DNA of 64,000 nt from NCBI GenBank assembly GCA_022747635.1, contig JAKTNV010000024.1:2232001-2296000 (forward strand), in the 5' to 3' direction. This stretch comes from Hetaerina americana (Eukaryota; Arthropoda; Insecta; Odonata; Calopterygidae). A program made the translations under genes and the position numbers. Of the stretch, positions 44,560-57,774 are shown one piece after another (the stretch's first letter is position 1; every line of letters starts with the position of its first letter). Below the pieces are notes generated by a model. That model had not been told where the DNA came from. It made no database searches and was given only the letters and a program-made list of their open reading frames with translations.

Positions 44560-44790
44560 GATCGGGTAAGCTAGGTGGGTATGTGCTCACCTGCAAGCAC
44601 AAATGCCTTAGAGTTCGAGTCCCATCTCGGATATGAGCGTAGTGTTAACTCTTGTGGCGGTCCCTTGTGGGATGTCTTAATACGAGCCAAGAGAGAGGCT
44701 TGTCACGTCCCCAATAGACGCAAGATCACTAGAGGAGTCTGAAGAGCAAAAATAAATAGAGTGGTACCCAATGAATCACTATTATTATCA
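44560..44790 (+). repeat. tRNA-derived SINE-like element
   Basis: The tRNA-like head at about 44560-44635 has GGTAAGCTAGGTGGGTA followed by a GTGCTCACCTGCAAGCAC arm and the B box GAGTTCGAGTCCC. A body without homology to the other SINEs follows, ending in a TTATTATCAC run. It lies in the intron between exons b and c. No clear target duplication was found. Confidence 0.6.
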
Positions 44791-45039
44791 CTGCTGCACA
44801 GCCTTTGACGTGATTAAATATTATTTAAGCACGTGAAATGCTTCAATGAAATAAACCCTCAGAAGGCCCTCCATTCTGCTGGATTAATGTAGTTACAAGA
44901 TAAGTAAAATTAAGAGAATTAATATGATCTTTACATTTATGTGTGGAAAGTATTGCTGCTGCGTTAATTATGTGTAATTAATTTGAGTTGCACAATAAAG
45001 TTAGGGACAAATCTAACTCTTGGTATGCTTACCCCTCAG

Positions 45040-45204
45040 TGTCGCCAAGACTACAAGGCGGCGTATGCAGCCTGTGCGGCTTCACCCACTGCCGCGTCCC
45101 TCTCTGCCTACGTGGAAGCTCACAACGCCTATGTTCAGCAGTTGGGTGCCACCAACGGCATGATAGAGGAGTACGGGAAGGAGACGCTTCCGCAACTACT
45201 CAGG
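45040..45204 (+). CDS. Internal exon of an F-BAR-like protein gene (exon c)
   Basis: 165 nt between TTACCCCTCAG and CTCAGG/GTGAGC, 55 whole codons in phase 0 with exon b. It reads CRQDYKAAYAACAASPTA, then AYVEAHNAYVQQLGATNG, and ends ETLPQLLR. Joined to exon b this gives EEVLQKCRQDYKAAYA without a break. The xHNxYVxxLxAxN pattern followed by LPxLL matches the end of the long third helix of F-BAR domains (HNxYV and LPxLL in Fes/Fer). The three exons give 165 residues of an incomplete domain. Downstream exons were not found in the window. Confidence 0.85.
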
Positions 45205-46389
45205 GTGAGCAATGAAAAGTGACCTCCACTGCTTCACGTGATCCTCCATTGAGTTAATACGTTCTCCCAGAGTGGAGGCTTGATGATTTATTCATGGATT
45301 TCGATGCAGATAACTGCAATGTGCATTGGGATTGTTCCTTTGTCTCAAAAGCCATTCATAAATTCTAGTTTCCTCACTACATGTTTACCACGAAATAGTG
45401 GGTTCCTATATGGGATGTCTTACATGTGTCTCTTTTGCTTTTTAATTCGCGAAAGTGATTAAGTCTGCACATATCTCAAGTTAATCTCTTAATTTTAACT
45501 TTTAAATTATATGAACTTAAGGTATGTGTAGGTTTTTGGTATTCGAAGATATGTTTTAAAAGGGCTTTGAACAGCTCAAATATGAGTTTTTCCGATAAAA
45601 ATTTCACTTGAGCTTAGCTAATAAATGATGAGGTTTTAAATGTATCCAACTTTCCAAAGCGTCTTTAATTAACCTTAATGCTAAATTCTTCATAGGGACT
45701 AATTTAATTATAAGCCATTAAAGGAACGAAATTTGTAAGAATTTTCTACGGAATGAGTGGTGGTGTGTCCAGAAGCTCTTGCGGTTTTACAGTTGAATAT
45801 ATTCTTACACTTATTGAATTACGTCTTTGCCCCCTGAAGGGACTACTGAGAGACTTTGCATATTCAAGAGTTTTAAGGATTAAATCAAATTTCATTTAAA
45901 TACGGCTTTCCGCATTCTATTTCCGATGATTGGGGACCTCGTTTCGCAAAACCTATCTGTTATTTCATGTACTCCTCTTTCTTCACGAGGACTTTCTTAA
46001 GATGAACACATGGTGCTGTATAATTCTCCGCAGTGATCATTGAGATACCTACATTTATAAAAAAATCGAAATTTTTTCTGCGGACATTCGTGAATGTTAA
46101 ACTTATTAAAATGTATTAAGTTTCTTGATGGTAGTTTCCGGAAACAGGTGTACCTTGAGTAATATTATAATGAACCAAATCAGTCTATCTTCTGCTTCAT
46201 ATTATTTTGCGTCTCTTGACAGTCTTTTGCAGGGTTTCAATCAGTAGATAGTAGTAACACTAATCCTGAAAAGGAATCGGAACTCACATAGTGAATCCTT
46301 TTAGATAAAGCCTTTATTTGTTTATTTCATGACTTTTATTGAGGCGAGATTGAGACTTAATAGTCCCTTCTTCCACCTAACACCTGTGC
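45205..46389. other. Probable intron; nothing recognised
   Basis: AT-rich, with one short ORF (45280-45462) that has no motif. Confidence 0.4.
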
Positions 46390-46508
46390 ATACATACTCA
46401 AAGACAATTACAAACACACAAGCCCTGGGTGGAAGAAAACCCACCTAGACGGGAATCGAAACCGCGACCCCTGAGCTGGCGGACGAGGGCGTTACCCCGC
46501 CTGAAATA
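46390..46508 (-). repeat. tRNA-derived SINE relic
   Basis: On the minus strand: GGCGGGGTAACGCCCTCGTC, CGCCAGCTCAGGGGTC and the B box CGGTTTCGATTCCCG, then TAGGTGGGTTTTCTTCCACC. It has the order of a tRNA-like head plus the start of a body and is distinct from the other families here. Confidence 0.65.
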
Positions 46509-47217
46509 GTTGAAATATTTTTCTGTCCTAGTCATCATTTTGCCATTCTACCATATGTGAATGTAGATGTACGTAGCAGGTATAATTAAAAATGGCGGTC
46601 GAACCTCAAATCCATTAAAATCTGATGAGCTAATGAGTATCATTGGATGCATCGCGTTATCGCGTAATCTGGGTTATTCTTACTGTGAGGTTATAGCTAT
46701 GAACTTTTTGATTTATATTTAGTCCAAAAGGAAAATTAAACGGAGCTAAAAATGAATATAAAGTCTGTGATTAATAGGAATCCTGATTTTGCACGTCTAG
46801 CACCTCAATGATAGTTGAAAATGAATCACAGTGATTAACCAGTGACGATTGGTCGATAATGATCATTTAAACTACTGTAAAATAATGATTAAATACTTAA
46901 TCAAATCTGCAGTATGCTATTAAACAAATACAAAAACTGTTTATAAACCGATATGTCTTCAAATGAAGTGCGTGTTCGAGTATGCAATAAGATTCATCCT
47001 TTGCTTTGTGCATGCGTTTACGAAAGTGCTGGCGATAAATTTCACAAAGGTCATAATGGTGAAAGCCCCTCTACGTGAGCACCTTATAACCATTCGTTGC
47101 TTTTTTTCAATTCGTGTGGGGCCGGGTCATTTGGGGGGTTTAAAAAAAACGTGCCTAGATCTCAGTGTTATTAGACAGATTCTCATAGTGGAACATTCCC
47201 TTTAAACGATGAAGTGG

Positions 47218-47522
47218 GGGATCGAGATGGTGTGGGGGCTAACGTACTGGCTTCCCACCCTGAGGGCGCGGGTTCAAATCCCGGCGGTGTTGAATATTTT
47301 TCAGAGGTATCTCGATCCCTACTTGAGGTGCTCTGTGGAGGGCACTTTGAGTGAGTACGCCGTCCGTCGGATGGGACGTTAAGCTGCGGACCCCTTGGCG
47401 CCTTTCGTAAAGAGTAGGGTAATGCCGACGCCGGGTTTCTCTCCACCCTTCATCCTTTCCTGTCCATCCCCTATGACGCAAATGACCTTAGCTGTCGGTC
47501 GCCTCCCCTAAAAACTACTACT
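47218..47522 (+). repeat. SINE with ACT tail and 12-bp target-site duplication
   Basis: A tRNA-like head (GGGATCGAG onward, B box GGGTTCAAATCCC at about 47270) is followed by a GC-rich body (GTACGCCGTCCGTCGGATGG, CCGACGCCGGGTTTCTCTCC) and the tail AAAACTACTACT. ACGATGAAGTGG occurs directly before (47206-47217) and directly after it (47523-47534), proving retrotransposition into that site. Another copy lies at 61417-61716. ORFs on the minus strand across it are shadows. Confidence 0.93.
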
Positions 47523-47534
47523 ACGATGAAGTGG

Positions 47535-50500
47535 ATCGTGAAAACAATTTTCCTGCACAGTGGGGAATACTTCCTTTTTATTGAAAGGAAAAACAAAAAT
47601 AAAGACAATATTCAGCTTCAATTTATTTTTTTCAACACTCTTCAACGATTCATTGTAGAAAAAACTATGAAGGTTTGCTGTCGCACGATTTATAAACAGC
47701 ACGCCAATTTCAGTCGCTTGAGAGGAAGAACGTAGTCTAGTAAGGGGATGAGAGTGAAAGAGGCCGTGATGGTAAAGGGAAAAAGAAAAAATGAAAAGAT
47801 TACCAAAGTACGTAGGATTAGTGGTTTAGAAGTAGGGCCCATGGGGAACCAAATAGTTTGGAGGTCGTGTGGGAGGTTTTTTCATCGAGTTTTAAAGGAA
47901 AATATCGCAAGTTCGTCGTCCAACAAAGTCGGGCCTTCGGGAGGTGGGAAAGAGAGTGAGGAGGGACGATAAATTGCGGAGGCAGGCGTTGGGAACAAAA
48001 TAGAAGGATGAGGGTAGGAAATAGAGGAGTAAGTAGACACACTGGATCAAGGTTCATTGGTTTATAGATCGCAAAAGACGTGAATGGCAAGGGTGAGGAT
48101 TGAGTGAGCCCTTTCATCGTGCCTCGATCGTCATTCCCATTTTTTAAATGGGAACGACGATCCCCGCGAAAGCCAAAAAACGCCTTCTCGTCCGTAAACA
48201 AATCTCGCTACCACAACCCTCCCCTCCCCCCCTCCGCCCTGCCCAAATCCCCTGCATCCATTTGTGAATGGTTGTTGACACGCCACCGGGGGAAATTGCG
48301 TAACTGGAAAAAGATTAGGAATTAAAAAAAAAGCCTCCGATATTTTGCGGGCGAGTTTAAAATCTTACACAGGTTTATTCAACTTGCTGAATTTGTCGTC
48401 ATTTGTTTCAATTCGAGCAAATCACTTTTTGGGACGGCTTACATTGAATTGACAAAGGCGAACTCCCACACAAGTCAATATGGAATAAACGTTGTTCTTA
48501 GGCTTGATGTAGGTATTGAAATTCTGCTCGTATGTAGAAGTAACGAGTTCTGTTGATTGAGAGATGATGAAGTAGCTTGTTCCCTACGTGCTCACTTTCA
48601 GATCGGCTTTCAATATCTGCGTTCTCTAAGCAAATGATTTCCGATACTAAATTTCTCACAACCACCATTGTACATTACTGAAGTGGGTGAACTCTATATG
48701 AATGTTCTGTTTGCTCAGCCTTTCCTCTTATTTGACCAAAAAAGTACGTGCTAGCACCTATCCTGACTCGTATCGAATTGTATTCCAGAAACTATGAGTA
48801 TGTTTTGAAATCGGTGTTTCCTTCTACTCTTGGATCTTAGAAGAAAACCTATAGGTCCAAGTGTCTTGTACACTTGTACGTTAGGGAAATTTCTGTTTGA
48901 CAGAAATAATGGTTAGTTCCTTCAGGGAAAATAAAAGTTAATGAAAAGTTATTTGGCGCGGTTTTATGAGGTTGCTGATTTTTAAGTCGACTGCTCGTTA
49001 TTATTATTTTATTTTTGATTTAGATCTAATATCGATAATATCATGATAAATGACCAAATACCGTCTTTCATGATGATATTATCTCTTTTTCTAAGTACAA
49101 CCCATAGCATGGGCAACCACAGCGTCTCAGGACTTTGCCGTGCAGCACTTGAGGTGCCTGATTGTTTCAGTTGTCCTTGTGGCAACAATATATTACCTTT
49201 TCAGGAGGCATCTGCAGGTCTAAGTTCTGGATATGTTCACTTGAACGGGGTAGAAATTATCGCACAAGAGGATAAATTACAACGCGGAGCCCTATAGAAT
49301 CAAAATGCGTAAGTGCCAATTTTTTTCATAATTAATTTACGCTGGAACTCATGTGAAGGGGCTAGCGTTATGAGGACACTCGAATGATTTCCTACAATCA
49401 ACAATATCCTACATTCTGTGAACGAAAATACATTCATTTCTGAGTCTTTCGGCCTCAATGTTCACTCCGTTCCAGGATTTTTTAATAAGACTCAAAAACA
49501 GTTTCATAATTCATAATCTCTTTCCTTTTCATCCCCGATGCCACGTTATACCTAATAGTTTGTAGGAATATGAGTGGAAAAGATTTATTTTGAACACAAA
49601 AGAGGTACCCACCAATTTAATGGTTAAGTTTATTTAAGTAATGGCAATCAACTGTCTTAATTTATGCATTCAAAATTCTTCCATTCGTGGCCATCTAATG
49701 GGATCTGTGTTCGGCTGCTTATGCATTTTTGCCGAGTGGTATGTAGTTCCGTTTCTATGCTCTTAATACCCAAAAATATTTAAGGATTACAAAGTACTCG
49801 TAAAAATATTAAATAATTAAAGAAAAATATTACAAATTCTGTTTATATTGTGATTTAAAAACAATTTTCCTTTTCCGGGGACTGCCAATTCGTTAAGTGG
49901 ATTGCTCTTGACCCTTTTTGTAATGAAATACGTACATGTTATTTTTAGTAATTATTGAATTTATAATGACATTAAAAACTGAAAAAGAGTAGCAGAAATA
50001 ATTATTAATATTCTGAAAATTCATCATTTGGCTCGCGGCCATAATTACGAATTAATCGATATTTTCCGCAGCAAACAAAATGATCCACAGTTTAACCAAT
50101 CTTTTTTATTTGATGAACAACCATGGTTCCTTTTAAAAGAAGCAAATTTAAAAAAATACAAAATATGTAAAAAATTAGTATCTGAATGGAAAAAGTAGAA
50201 TTATGTGTTATTATCATATTGGTTCAGTTTCTCGTTCCGTTTAAAGCTGGAGGTTTACTCTAATGTTTAGTCTTAAAAACATACCAGCAGGAAAAATTTT
50301 GTGAGGTCACGTGGGGAAGCGGGACGGGTTATTTTCGAAATGAAAAATATGCACTTTGTTTATGAACGGGTCGATAGTTTGGAAAAAAATAATAAAGTGA
50401 ACATTTGCGGCTCAAACGCTCCCTCATGCATTGTTCAGTCCTTCCGCGTGCACAGGCGTCCGCCACCTCCCTAAACACACCCTTTTCGTTACCAGGGCCC

Positions 50501-53099
50501 CCACACCCCCGGAGCCTCCACCCAGTCCCCCTTCGACCTCCCTTCCCCCCGTCTGCTTCCCGACCCGGCGCCTGCCACCTGTTCCCTCCCTTGTCCCTTT
50601 AATAGAATATTCTCTCTTGCATCGCACGCCAATGCGCTTCAAGCGACCTTCAAGCGACCGTCTCTCTCTCGTCCGCCCCAGATCAACCTCCCTTCCCGCG
50701 CCACATTCTCTCACTCCCCTACCCTCACTCCTCATTCCCCCTCATCTCCGTTTTCAGTACTGGAATATTCTCCCGTTGACTATTAAACACGTATCCTGTT
50801 CATTCATTCACATCAGGCGTGGCATGCCCTGTAGAAGCAGGCCTCGGTGAAGTTGAGAGGGAAGAAAATTTTTGTAAGCACGGCAGAAAGGGCAGCAGTC
50901 CACATTTTCACGGCGCTTGCCCCCGCAGTTCGGTTTTGCATTTTAGCCTTGCTTTTATTGGCAACTGCAAGCAGTTGTGTGCTTCGCGAGGTGTTTTTTA
51001 TCCAAATCCACCGTGCGGGAGTCGATTTTGATGCTTTTCTCAGCTTTCCGGCAATTGCAGTTTATTGGATTGCATCAGTTGGCAATAAAAATCATTGGGG
51101 AACTAATTAAATGCTGCTGTCGGAATTATGAGTTCGATTTGGTCCAATGTATAACAACCATCGATCATTCAAATCTTTGTAGTTGAGTGTGGAACAAGAG
51201 AGTCTACAATCTGAAAATTAAAGAGAAAATCTCAACAAAAAATGCTTCAAATATGAGGTATAGCGGTGAGCCTCCCGGAGCACATTAAAGTATATAGGAT
51301 AAAGATTCTGGTAGCTTTCGATAACTCTTATTCTCTAAATTCATTCGATTATTTTTCCGGAAAAAAGGTAATCGTATTCGAGAACTGTAAAAATATGCTT
51401 TTAACTCTATCTTCATCATTTTTCCCGCGTGTCGTATATATTTTTCAGTATAAGACTTGGGTAAGATTGCAGTGCTGGATGAACGTGTCCTCCCTTTAAC
51501 AGGGTTACCATACGTTCTCCAATTTCAGCTGTTTTGCTATTCTCATCCTTCTTCGATTTGACATTGGCGCGTTCATTTCGATTCCTATGGACTTTCCGGA
51601 CGTAGAGTCGTGGAAATTCAGTTATGCTATTTATTGACAGAATGTGAGCTCCAGGGGTCGATGATCTGATCCCTCCGTCCTATCTTGAGCCGCCCAGCGA
51701 AAGATGCTGGTTTGGAATGCCAAGAGGATTTTCGAGCGCAGTATGTATATATTTTGAAGTCATAGAAAGGTACATTTGATGAATTAAGGATCCAAAAGTA
51801 AAATTACGATATCCGAATCCTAAATTATTGACCGTGTTTCAGCAAAATACACTCGATACAGAAATAGACACTATGGTAGAAAAACCTACTTGTAGTCTAC
51901 GACGAATAGGAAATTGTAGCGCATTAGAAAAGAATTTGACCGAATCAGATTGTATGAGCTTGTTATGCAATTAAATTTAAATAGAGGTGAACTCCGCATA
52001 AATGCTGCGATTAAAACAAAGCGGTGAAGGGTTGAGTATATTTGGTTAAGTTTACATAATCAAATTGTGTTGGTTATAGATAGAGTAACACCGCCTAAGG
52101 ATATTATTGGCTAAAATTTTTCTCATCTTGTAAAACAAACAGTTTGGAAGGGATAATAAGGCCCAAGATGAAGTTCTTTTTGCCGTAAAAACAAAATTCA
52201 AAACTCTGATGGCGGAAAAATTGAAAGAGTTGATTCACAGAAGAGTTACTTGCTCGTGTTCTCGTTCCATGAACTGCTTGATTGAAGTAGAGATTCATAT
52301 CTTTACATCAAACAATTTTAAACTTCCATGAAGTAATTGGAATAATTATCAAATTCATAAAACATTGATTATTCATCGTCTTGAAACAGAGAGTCATGCG
52401 ATGTAACCCACAAAATGCTCAGCAACTATTATTACATCAACCAGTGAAAATGCCTTACTGCGGTAATAATATTTCAGCTAGCAAAAAAAACAAAACAATT
52501 ATCCGTTTAGCTATAGGTTAATGAATGAATGGTAAGAAATTTATTTTCATTACCGATGGAAAATCAAGTAGAAACATTGAAGCAGCTATATGATAGGTAA
52601 TTTATTTGCTGAAGAAACTTCAAGAAATCTTCTAAAAGAGGAGTAATTTGCAGCATAGTAACACGAACTGAAAACACTGAATATTCATTCCTGAGTAAAT
52701 GAGCATCGATAAGAATCCTTCCAACTGAAAAAGAAACGAAAGTAAAGACCTACGATGATGCATTGCTATATGCAGATGGAATTTAAAAGAGAAGGTTGAA
52801 TTTTAAGTGAAAAATACATGGAAGCTCACATTGGTTTTCCTTTATGAAGAACGCCGAAAAAATACTTAAAGGATCGCATGGATACTGAAAAAGCTATACC
52901 ATGATTACGATGTTTTCTTAGTAAGACTACTAAGAGTTAATTAATCGGTAAAATTAGGTTTTGGATCGACGCAGACCCGACATCGCTATTTTCAATCCTC
53001 GCTTAACTAGACAAAACCTGACAACCTACACTATTTCTACCGGTTGAGATTTCTCCAGACATTCCTTTCTCCTCTCTCTACATTATTTCTTTTTTGGCT
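47535..53099. other. No recognisable gene
   Basis: Includes a purine-rich stretch (47750-48110) and a C-rich patch at 50440-50750 whose Pro/Ser-rich ORFs on both strands look like composition artefacts. The ORF at 49043-49297 shows no domain. No exon-like blocks with matching splice sites were seen. Confidence 0.4.
48126..48162. repeat. Short hairpin
   Basis: GATCGTCATTCCCATTT pairs with AAATGGGAACGACGATC around a short T run, with one bulge. Its role is unknown. Confidence 0.75.
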
Positions 53100-53132
53100 C
53101 CTTCTGTACAGTACCATGTACTGTACAGAAGG
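53100..53132. repeat. Perfect short palindrome
   Basis: CCTTCTGTACAGTAC and GTACTGTACAGAAGG are exact reverse complements (15 bp) around CAT. The following GGCTATTTATGGCTATGACT includes a small direct repeat. Confidence 0.9.
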
Positions 53133-53269
53133 CTATTTATGGCTATGACTACTTATAGCTGTTTCCGGACCGTAGGAAGTAATGCTCCATTTCCAACTAA
53201 TCTTTCATTAACATAACTCAACGTACCTGTCGCCAACTCTCTCCTCTTTATAAAAGAATTTTTTCTTCT

Positions 53270-54930
53270 AAAACCCCTACTATTTTGACCATATTGGTCC
53301 AAAAAATTTCCTGGATATGTCAGATATTTTACCTTCTCTTATTTAACATCTTAATCTTCGTCTTGTTTACTTTGATTCTCGTCCCATTGCTTTACCATCT
53401 TACTGATTTTTTAATGCCCTCAGTGACATTTTTAGCCATTTGATTGGCTGGATAAGTAAAGATTGTTTATCAGAAATGCTAATTTTATGAGTACCCCAAT
53501 TGTCTACCAAGTTTGCATACCTATATTCGGTTCTTCCCATGCCTCTCTTATTATTTCCTTTGTGTATATGTAGAGAACACCAGGTCACCATGGATAGCCA
53601 CACCTTACCGCTTCTTTCCAACAATACTCGTCCCGAAAATGTAACCGTCAAACATACTTGACCAATCTGACACATTTACAGGTTGTGATTAAGACACCTA
53701 TTCCACCAATCTGCTCCTTTCAAGCATTACATTTTCAAGTAGTCTTCTGATTGGATCACCCACTCCCCGAAATTTATATATTGATCCACATAAATAGCTG
53801 GATTTTGAGGATCAAGTGTAACTTAGGCATCTAGTCCGCCATTGAGTGTGGCATATTCTATAGTAGGTTTGATGTTGGTGCTCAGTATTTCTTATCTTCT
53901 AAAATACATTCATCATTCCACCAAGTTTACTCCACTCAAAATCCTATTACATATATACATCTACTATTCATCCTATTTTTACTCTATAATCCTTCCTCTT
54001 TAAGGCCTCATAAATGCTACGGAGTCAAGCGCATCTCTTCCCTCCTTCAGCTCAAACTGATCCTCCTCTAAGTACACAATTTCCCTCCTCTTTATCCTTT
54101 TCTTAATGATCCTTGCCTACGGCTAACGATCCTTGGATACCATCTTGGATGCCTGAAGTATCAAAGTTCTTGTTCCGCAGGCCTCACATCGATTTCCTTT
54201 CCCTTTTTTGGCATGGAATTAAACTTGAGTCTTCCAACCAAATCCTCTCCCATAAATACTCCTATTTAGGACATAAAACTCTTCCTTCCATGTTTTCATA
54301 GACCCTTCAGTAGTTTCACAAGAATATAATCAACCCCAACGGTTTTGTTCGATTTCAATTCCTTTCAGTTCCTCTCCAACATGGAGTCAAGTGTGCCTGT
54401 ATCTTAGCTATCCTCATCGATGCCATATTGTCTACCAAACTTGCTGACGTAGCTGCTTTTATCACACTGATCTATGCACTCTGTGTTATTGACATATTTA
54501 TTTAGTCTTTACTGAATCGATTGATAATTTTTTCAGGCTAATATTAGGTAGTGTTCACGGGTTTTTCTTGCATACTCCCAAATAGTACTTTTCCTCCTGT
54601 GCAGAGTTTATCCATTTCCCCCTTTTCCTTCTTTGTTAGCTATCCAATACCGTATACACGCTCTTAGCCATCAAGCTTCTTTTGCCTTATTAGTTGGCCC
54701 CTTCAGCTTATTTTTTCCCTTGTTATGCCTCCTTTTACCTTGTTCTGTTTTTAGATCCTTCCTTTTTCTTCTCTTGTTTATCTACCTAATCATCTCGAAT
54801 GTAAACCAAGGTTTCCTCGTTTATTGTTTCTATAGTTTTATTGGCAGTTTTTGGTTGCTAACATTTTGCCTCATTTTTGAGATGCTAACATTTTTCTTCT
54901 AATGTACCCTTCTCTCTGTTCTAGGGGATA
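53270..54930 (-). pseudogene. Decayed LINE (RTE-like) reverse transcriptase
   Basis: Minus-strand fragments in order from the 5' side: a degraded RKPWxxxEMI block near 54790, then KTVGVDYILVKLLKG near 54320 (usually KAPGVDxIPxELLK), and NKTKIKML near 53360 (usually KKTKVM). This is the layout of an RTE-like LINE with the catalytic region unrecognisable. It is heavily frameshifted. It shares its linker block with the relic at 38560-39480. Limits are approximate. Confidence 0.6.
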
Positions 54931-55389
54931 TATTTTTCCACGGTAGGGATGGAAAAATTTATAGCCCAGAGGTTATCAGGACACATACTAAATGCTTCCA
55001 AGATGTCAAGGTTGTTGTCCATGCTGCAGGTTATACCAAAACCATTTGATAGCGTTTTGGACCTTTCTCTTACAAAGTTGATTCGGAAAGCGTAGACAAA
55101 GCAGAGGGCATTGTTATCCACGTAAAAAAATCTCGTCCCTCCCTAAATCACCAAAAAATTATTAATATTAGTTTTTATCTCCCGAAGACGGAAATAATTG
55201 GTTAGGCGTATTTCAAAATTAATGATCGTTTAGTCTCACGTTGTGCAATAAGAAAGTGATCCAAAACCAAATCATTCAGTAATTTTCTAGTTATTTCTAA
55301 AAAATCAAAATGGTAATGATATATATATTTTAGGTTCAAAGGAATTTTTACAAAATATTTTAGAACAATAATAAGGCATGAAGAGGTAA
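54931..55389. other. No recognisable gene
   Basis: Short AT-rich spacer between a LINE relic and a mariner relic. The minus-strand ORF at 54921-55121 shows no motif. Confidence 0.4.
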
Positions 55390-55391
55390 TA

Positions 55392-56260
55392 CACGGTCTG
55401 TCCCAAAATATAATTAGAATAAATCGGGGGAAAACTTTATAACAGCTCAAAGTACAAATGACTAAAACTCTTCAAAACAGCTCCCTTGTGCATCAACACA
55501 CCGACCTCAGCGCCTCTGCCACGCCTTTGGTACGCTTCCTAAAAGGCGTCGACTGGAATCTCGATCAGGGGCCTCGTCACAGTCTCTTTGACATGAACTA
55601 GTGTTCTAAAATGGTACTCACAGGTGTTGTACCAGGGTTGTACTCAAAGACCCATGTCTCGTCACCAGTAACCACCTATTCTAAAAATTTGGGTCACTTT
55701 CATATTGGTCCAAGACAAGATCGTCACACAAGCAGTCTTTTGACAGCGCCTTGGGATCATCTTCGCACGCCTTTCTCATGCCTTAATCACCTGTAAGAAT
55801 GCAATAAACTGTGGTTTTCTGAATATGATACTCTGATAGCATTCTGACCCTTGGAGGTCAATCAGAATTGAGCATGTGTCTTGCTTTTTGCACATTTTCA
55901 TCTCACTGTGTTGTTGATGTCATCGTCAACCTCCTTGTTACCCTCTCAGAACATCCTGTGCAAGCAGAAAACCATTACTTGAGACATTTCTCCATCTACA
56001 TAAGCATCCTTAACCATGATCCTGGTCTCCGAACCTAATTTTCCGAGTTTAACGTAAGATTTAATCGCAAATAATTGCTCCTTGGAAAGTGGTATCTTGA
56101 ATTTCTGACGCGACACCTGAACAGGGGTACAGTCTAGCCTCGATCCGCAGACTGTAGCTACTTTACTTACTTTTTGGGGCAGTCCCTGAATGCACACTGC
56201 AATGTTACGCCTCATGTTTTCTTACAACACCACATTACTTACAGAACAATCTCTTTCAGA
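55392..56260 (-). pseudogene. Decayed, internally deleted mariner-like element
   Basis: The 3' tip CACGGTCTGTCCCAAAATAT follows TA at 55390-55391. Minus-strand pieces: an N-terminal HTH starting near LSKEQLFAIKSYVKLGKL and ending CLHRMF (55946-56215), a catalytic VTGDETWVFEYNPGTT near 55630-55670, then directly a C-terminal stretch IPVDAFxEAYQRRG near 55560. The region that would hold the second and third catalytic aspartates is missing. Stops and shifts are frequent. It is a third, separate lineage, and the right terminal repeat was not recognised. Confidence 0.75.
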
Positions 56261-57774
56261 AACATTTCACATGCTTAAGAAGGGCCTTAAAAACATATAC
56301 AGGTAATTAATTCCATTATTTTATAATTATCATTAAGAGAAATTCTTGTTCATGTGACACTTTTTTCCAGGGAATTTCACCTTTGAACTGTGGCAACCCC
56401 TTTGCTCCTTAATTTAGAAGTATGTATATCGCACTGGTACCAAATTAATGAGAAATAGAAATAAAGAGCAATGTATGGAGATCGAAAGACTTTATTTCCC
56501 TTTCATAGGTAGTTTTTTTCCATCAATTAAAAGGGAAATAGATTTTTACCTTTCACCTTTACTGAGTTATTTTTCGTCTTTATGTATGTAGACACACCTA
56601 GACGCTTCTTTGCCGTCTTTCGTAGCGTGCACACGCAGCATTATGTGCAGAAAGAATATTTTGACATTATTTGCTACATATTCTTAAAAATTATAAAAAA
56701 AATTCATGGTTTATATTTAAGACAAAAGCTACTCTTCCTACTTTTCCACTCTTTTAGATTTGCAGAATGGGATTAAATTGTCGTTGAGACTCGCCTTTTG
56801 AAGATTTAAGAAATGTAGCTCTATGATTCATCTGCTTACTTAAATATTGATGACGCCTTCCCTTCCCTTTTCCTTCACCTCTCCCTCCTTCGCTCTCTTC
56901 GGGCCATTTCGCTCAGTCCTCTCCCCTTTCGAATAACTGAGTAGCTCCCGAGCAGAGTGAGGCAAACGCCGTTTTCTATTTCCCAAAATTGAAATGGGAG
57001 GATAACCGATCTTGCGCAGTAGCTGGAAAAGGGAAGAGTAAATCAGGGGAAGAAAGCAATCACTTTGGGAGCGCAGATCTCGGTCGGTGCCTCACTCACT
57101 ACGCTGGATTACGCGTGAAATTTCGGGTTGTTGCATCAACCTTACATTGCCTGAAACTATACCGAGGTTATTTCATTATTAATTGATTAAATTAATTATA
57201 TCAACATCAAATTAATGTAAACTCCTGTATATTTGAAAGGGAATGATATTTTAATACTAATTCTTTCCGTTTCTATTTAATATTAAATTAGCTGTCTGTT
57301 TGAATATATATACCCATTTGCCAAACTTCCATTTAATGGTCAGTCTTTTGAATTGTGATACCACAGATGTAGTTGTAGGGCACATAGAATTTGTAATCTT
57401 AGATCCTCACTTTCACCATTAACTGTTACCATGAGAAGGTATCACATCCTCTCCTAAAAATATACAATGTTTATGGAATTGAAGTATTACTCATATTATA
57501 AACACTTATACAGTACCGCTGGGCGTTCATTTTCCACTAACAAGCCATCCAGGGGTTATCTCCGTAGGCACAGTTTCAGCCACTTGGGCAAAGGGTCACG
57601 TTACGGTCATGTGAGAGCACTGACCCAATGGTAATTAAAAATCATTCAAACTGCACTATTTTAATCTTCCGAGAGGCTTTTGTCTCGTTCAAATATCTAT
57701 CTTAGATAGATATATGTGCAAAAGTATCGGGTTCAACCTTGTGAACATTCATTTAGAGGAATTAGATAAACTCT
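56261..57774. other. No recognisable gene
   Basis: AT-rich with a GC-richer patch near 56860-57130. Short ORFs without domains. Confidence 0.4.

Noticed and set aside
50431..50850. A 139-codon Pro/Ser-rich ORF, with another ORF on the opposite strand
   Set aside because: Composition-driven (C- and T-rich). It has no start or splice context, and the opposite strand is equally open.
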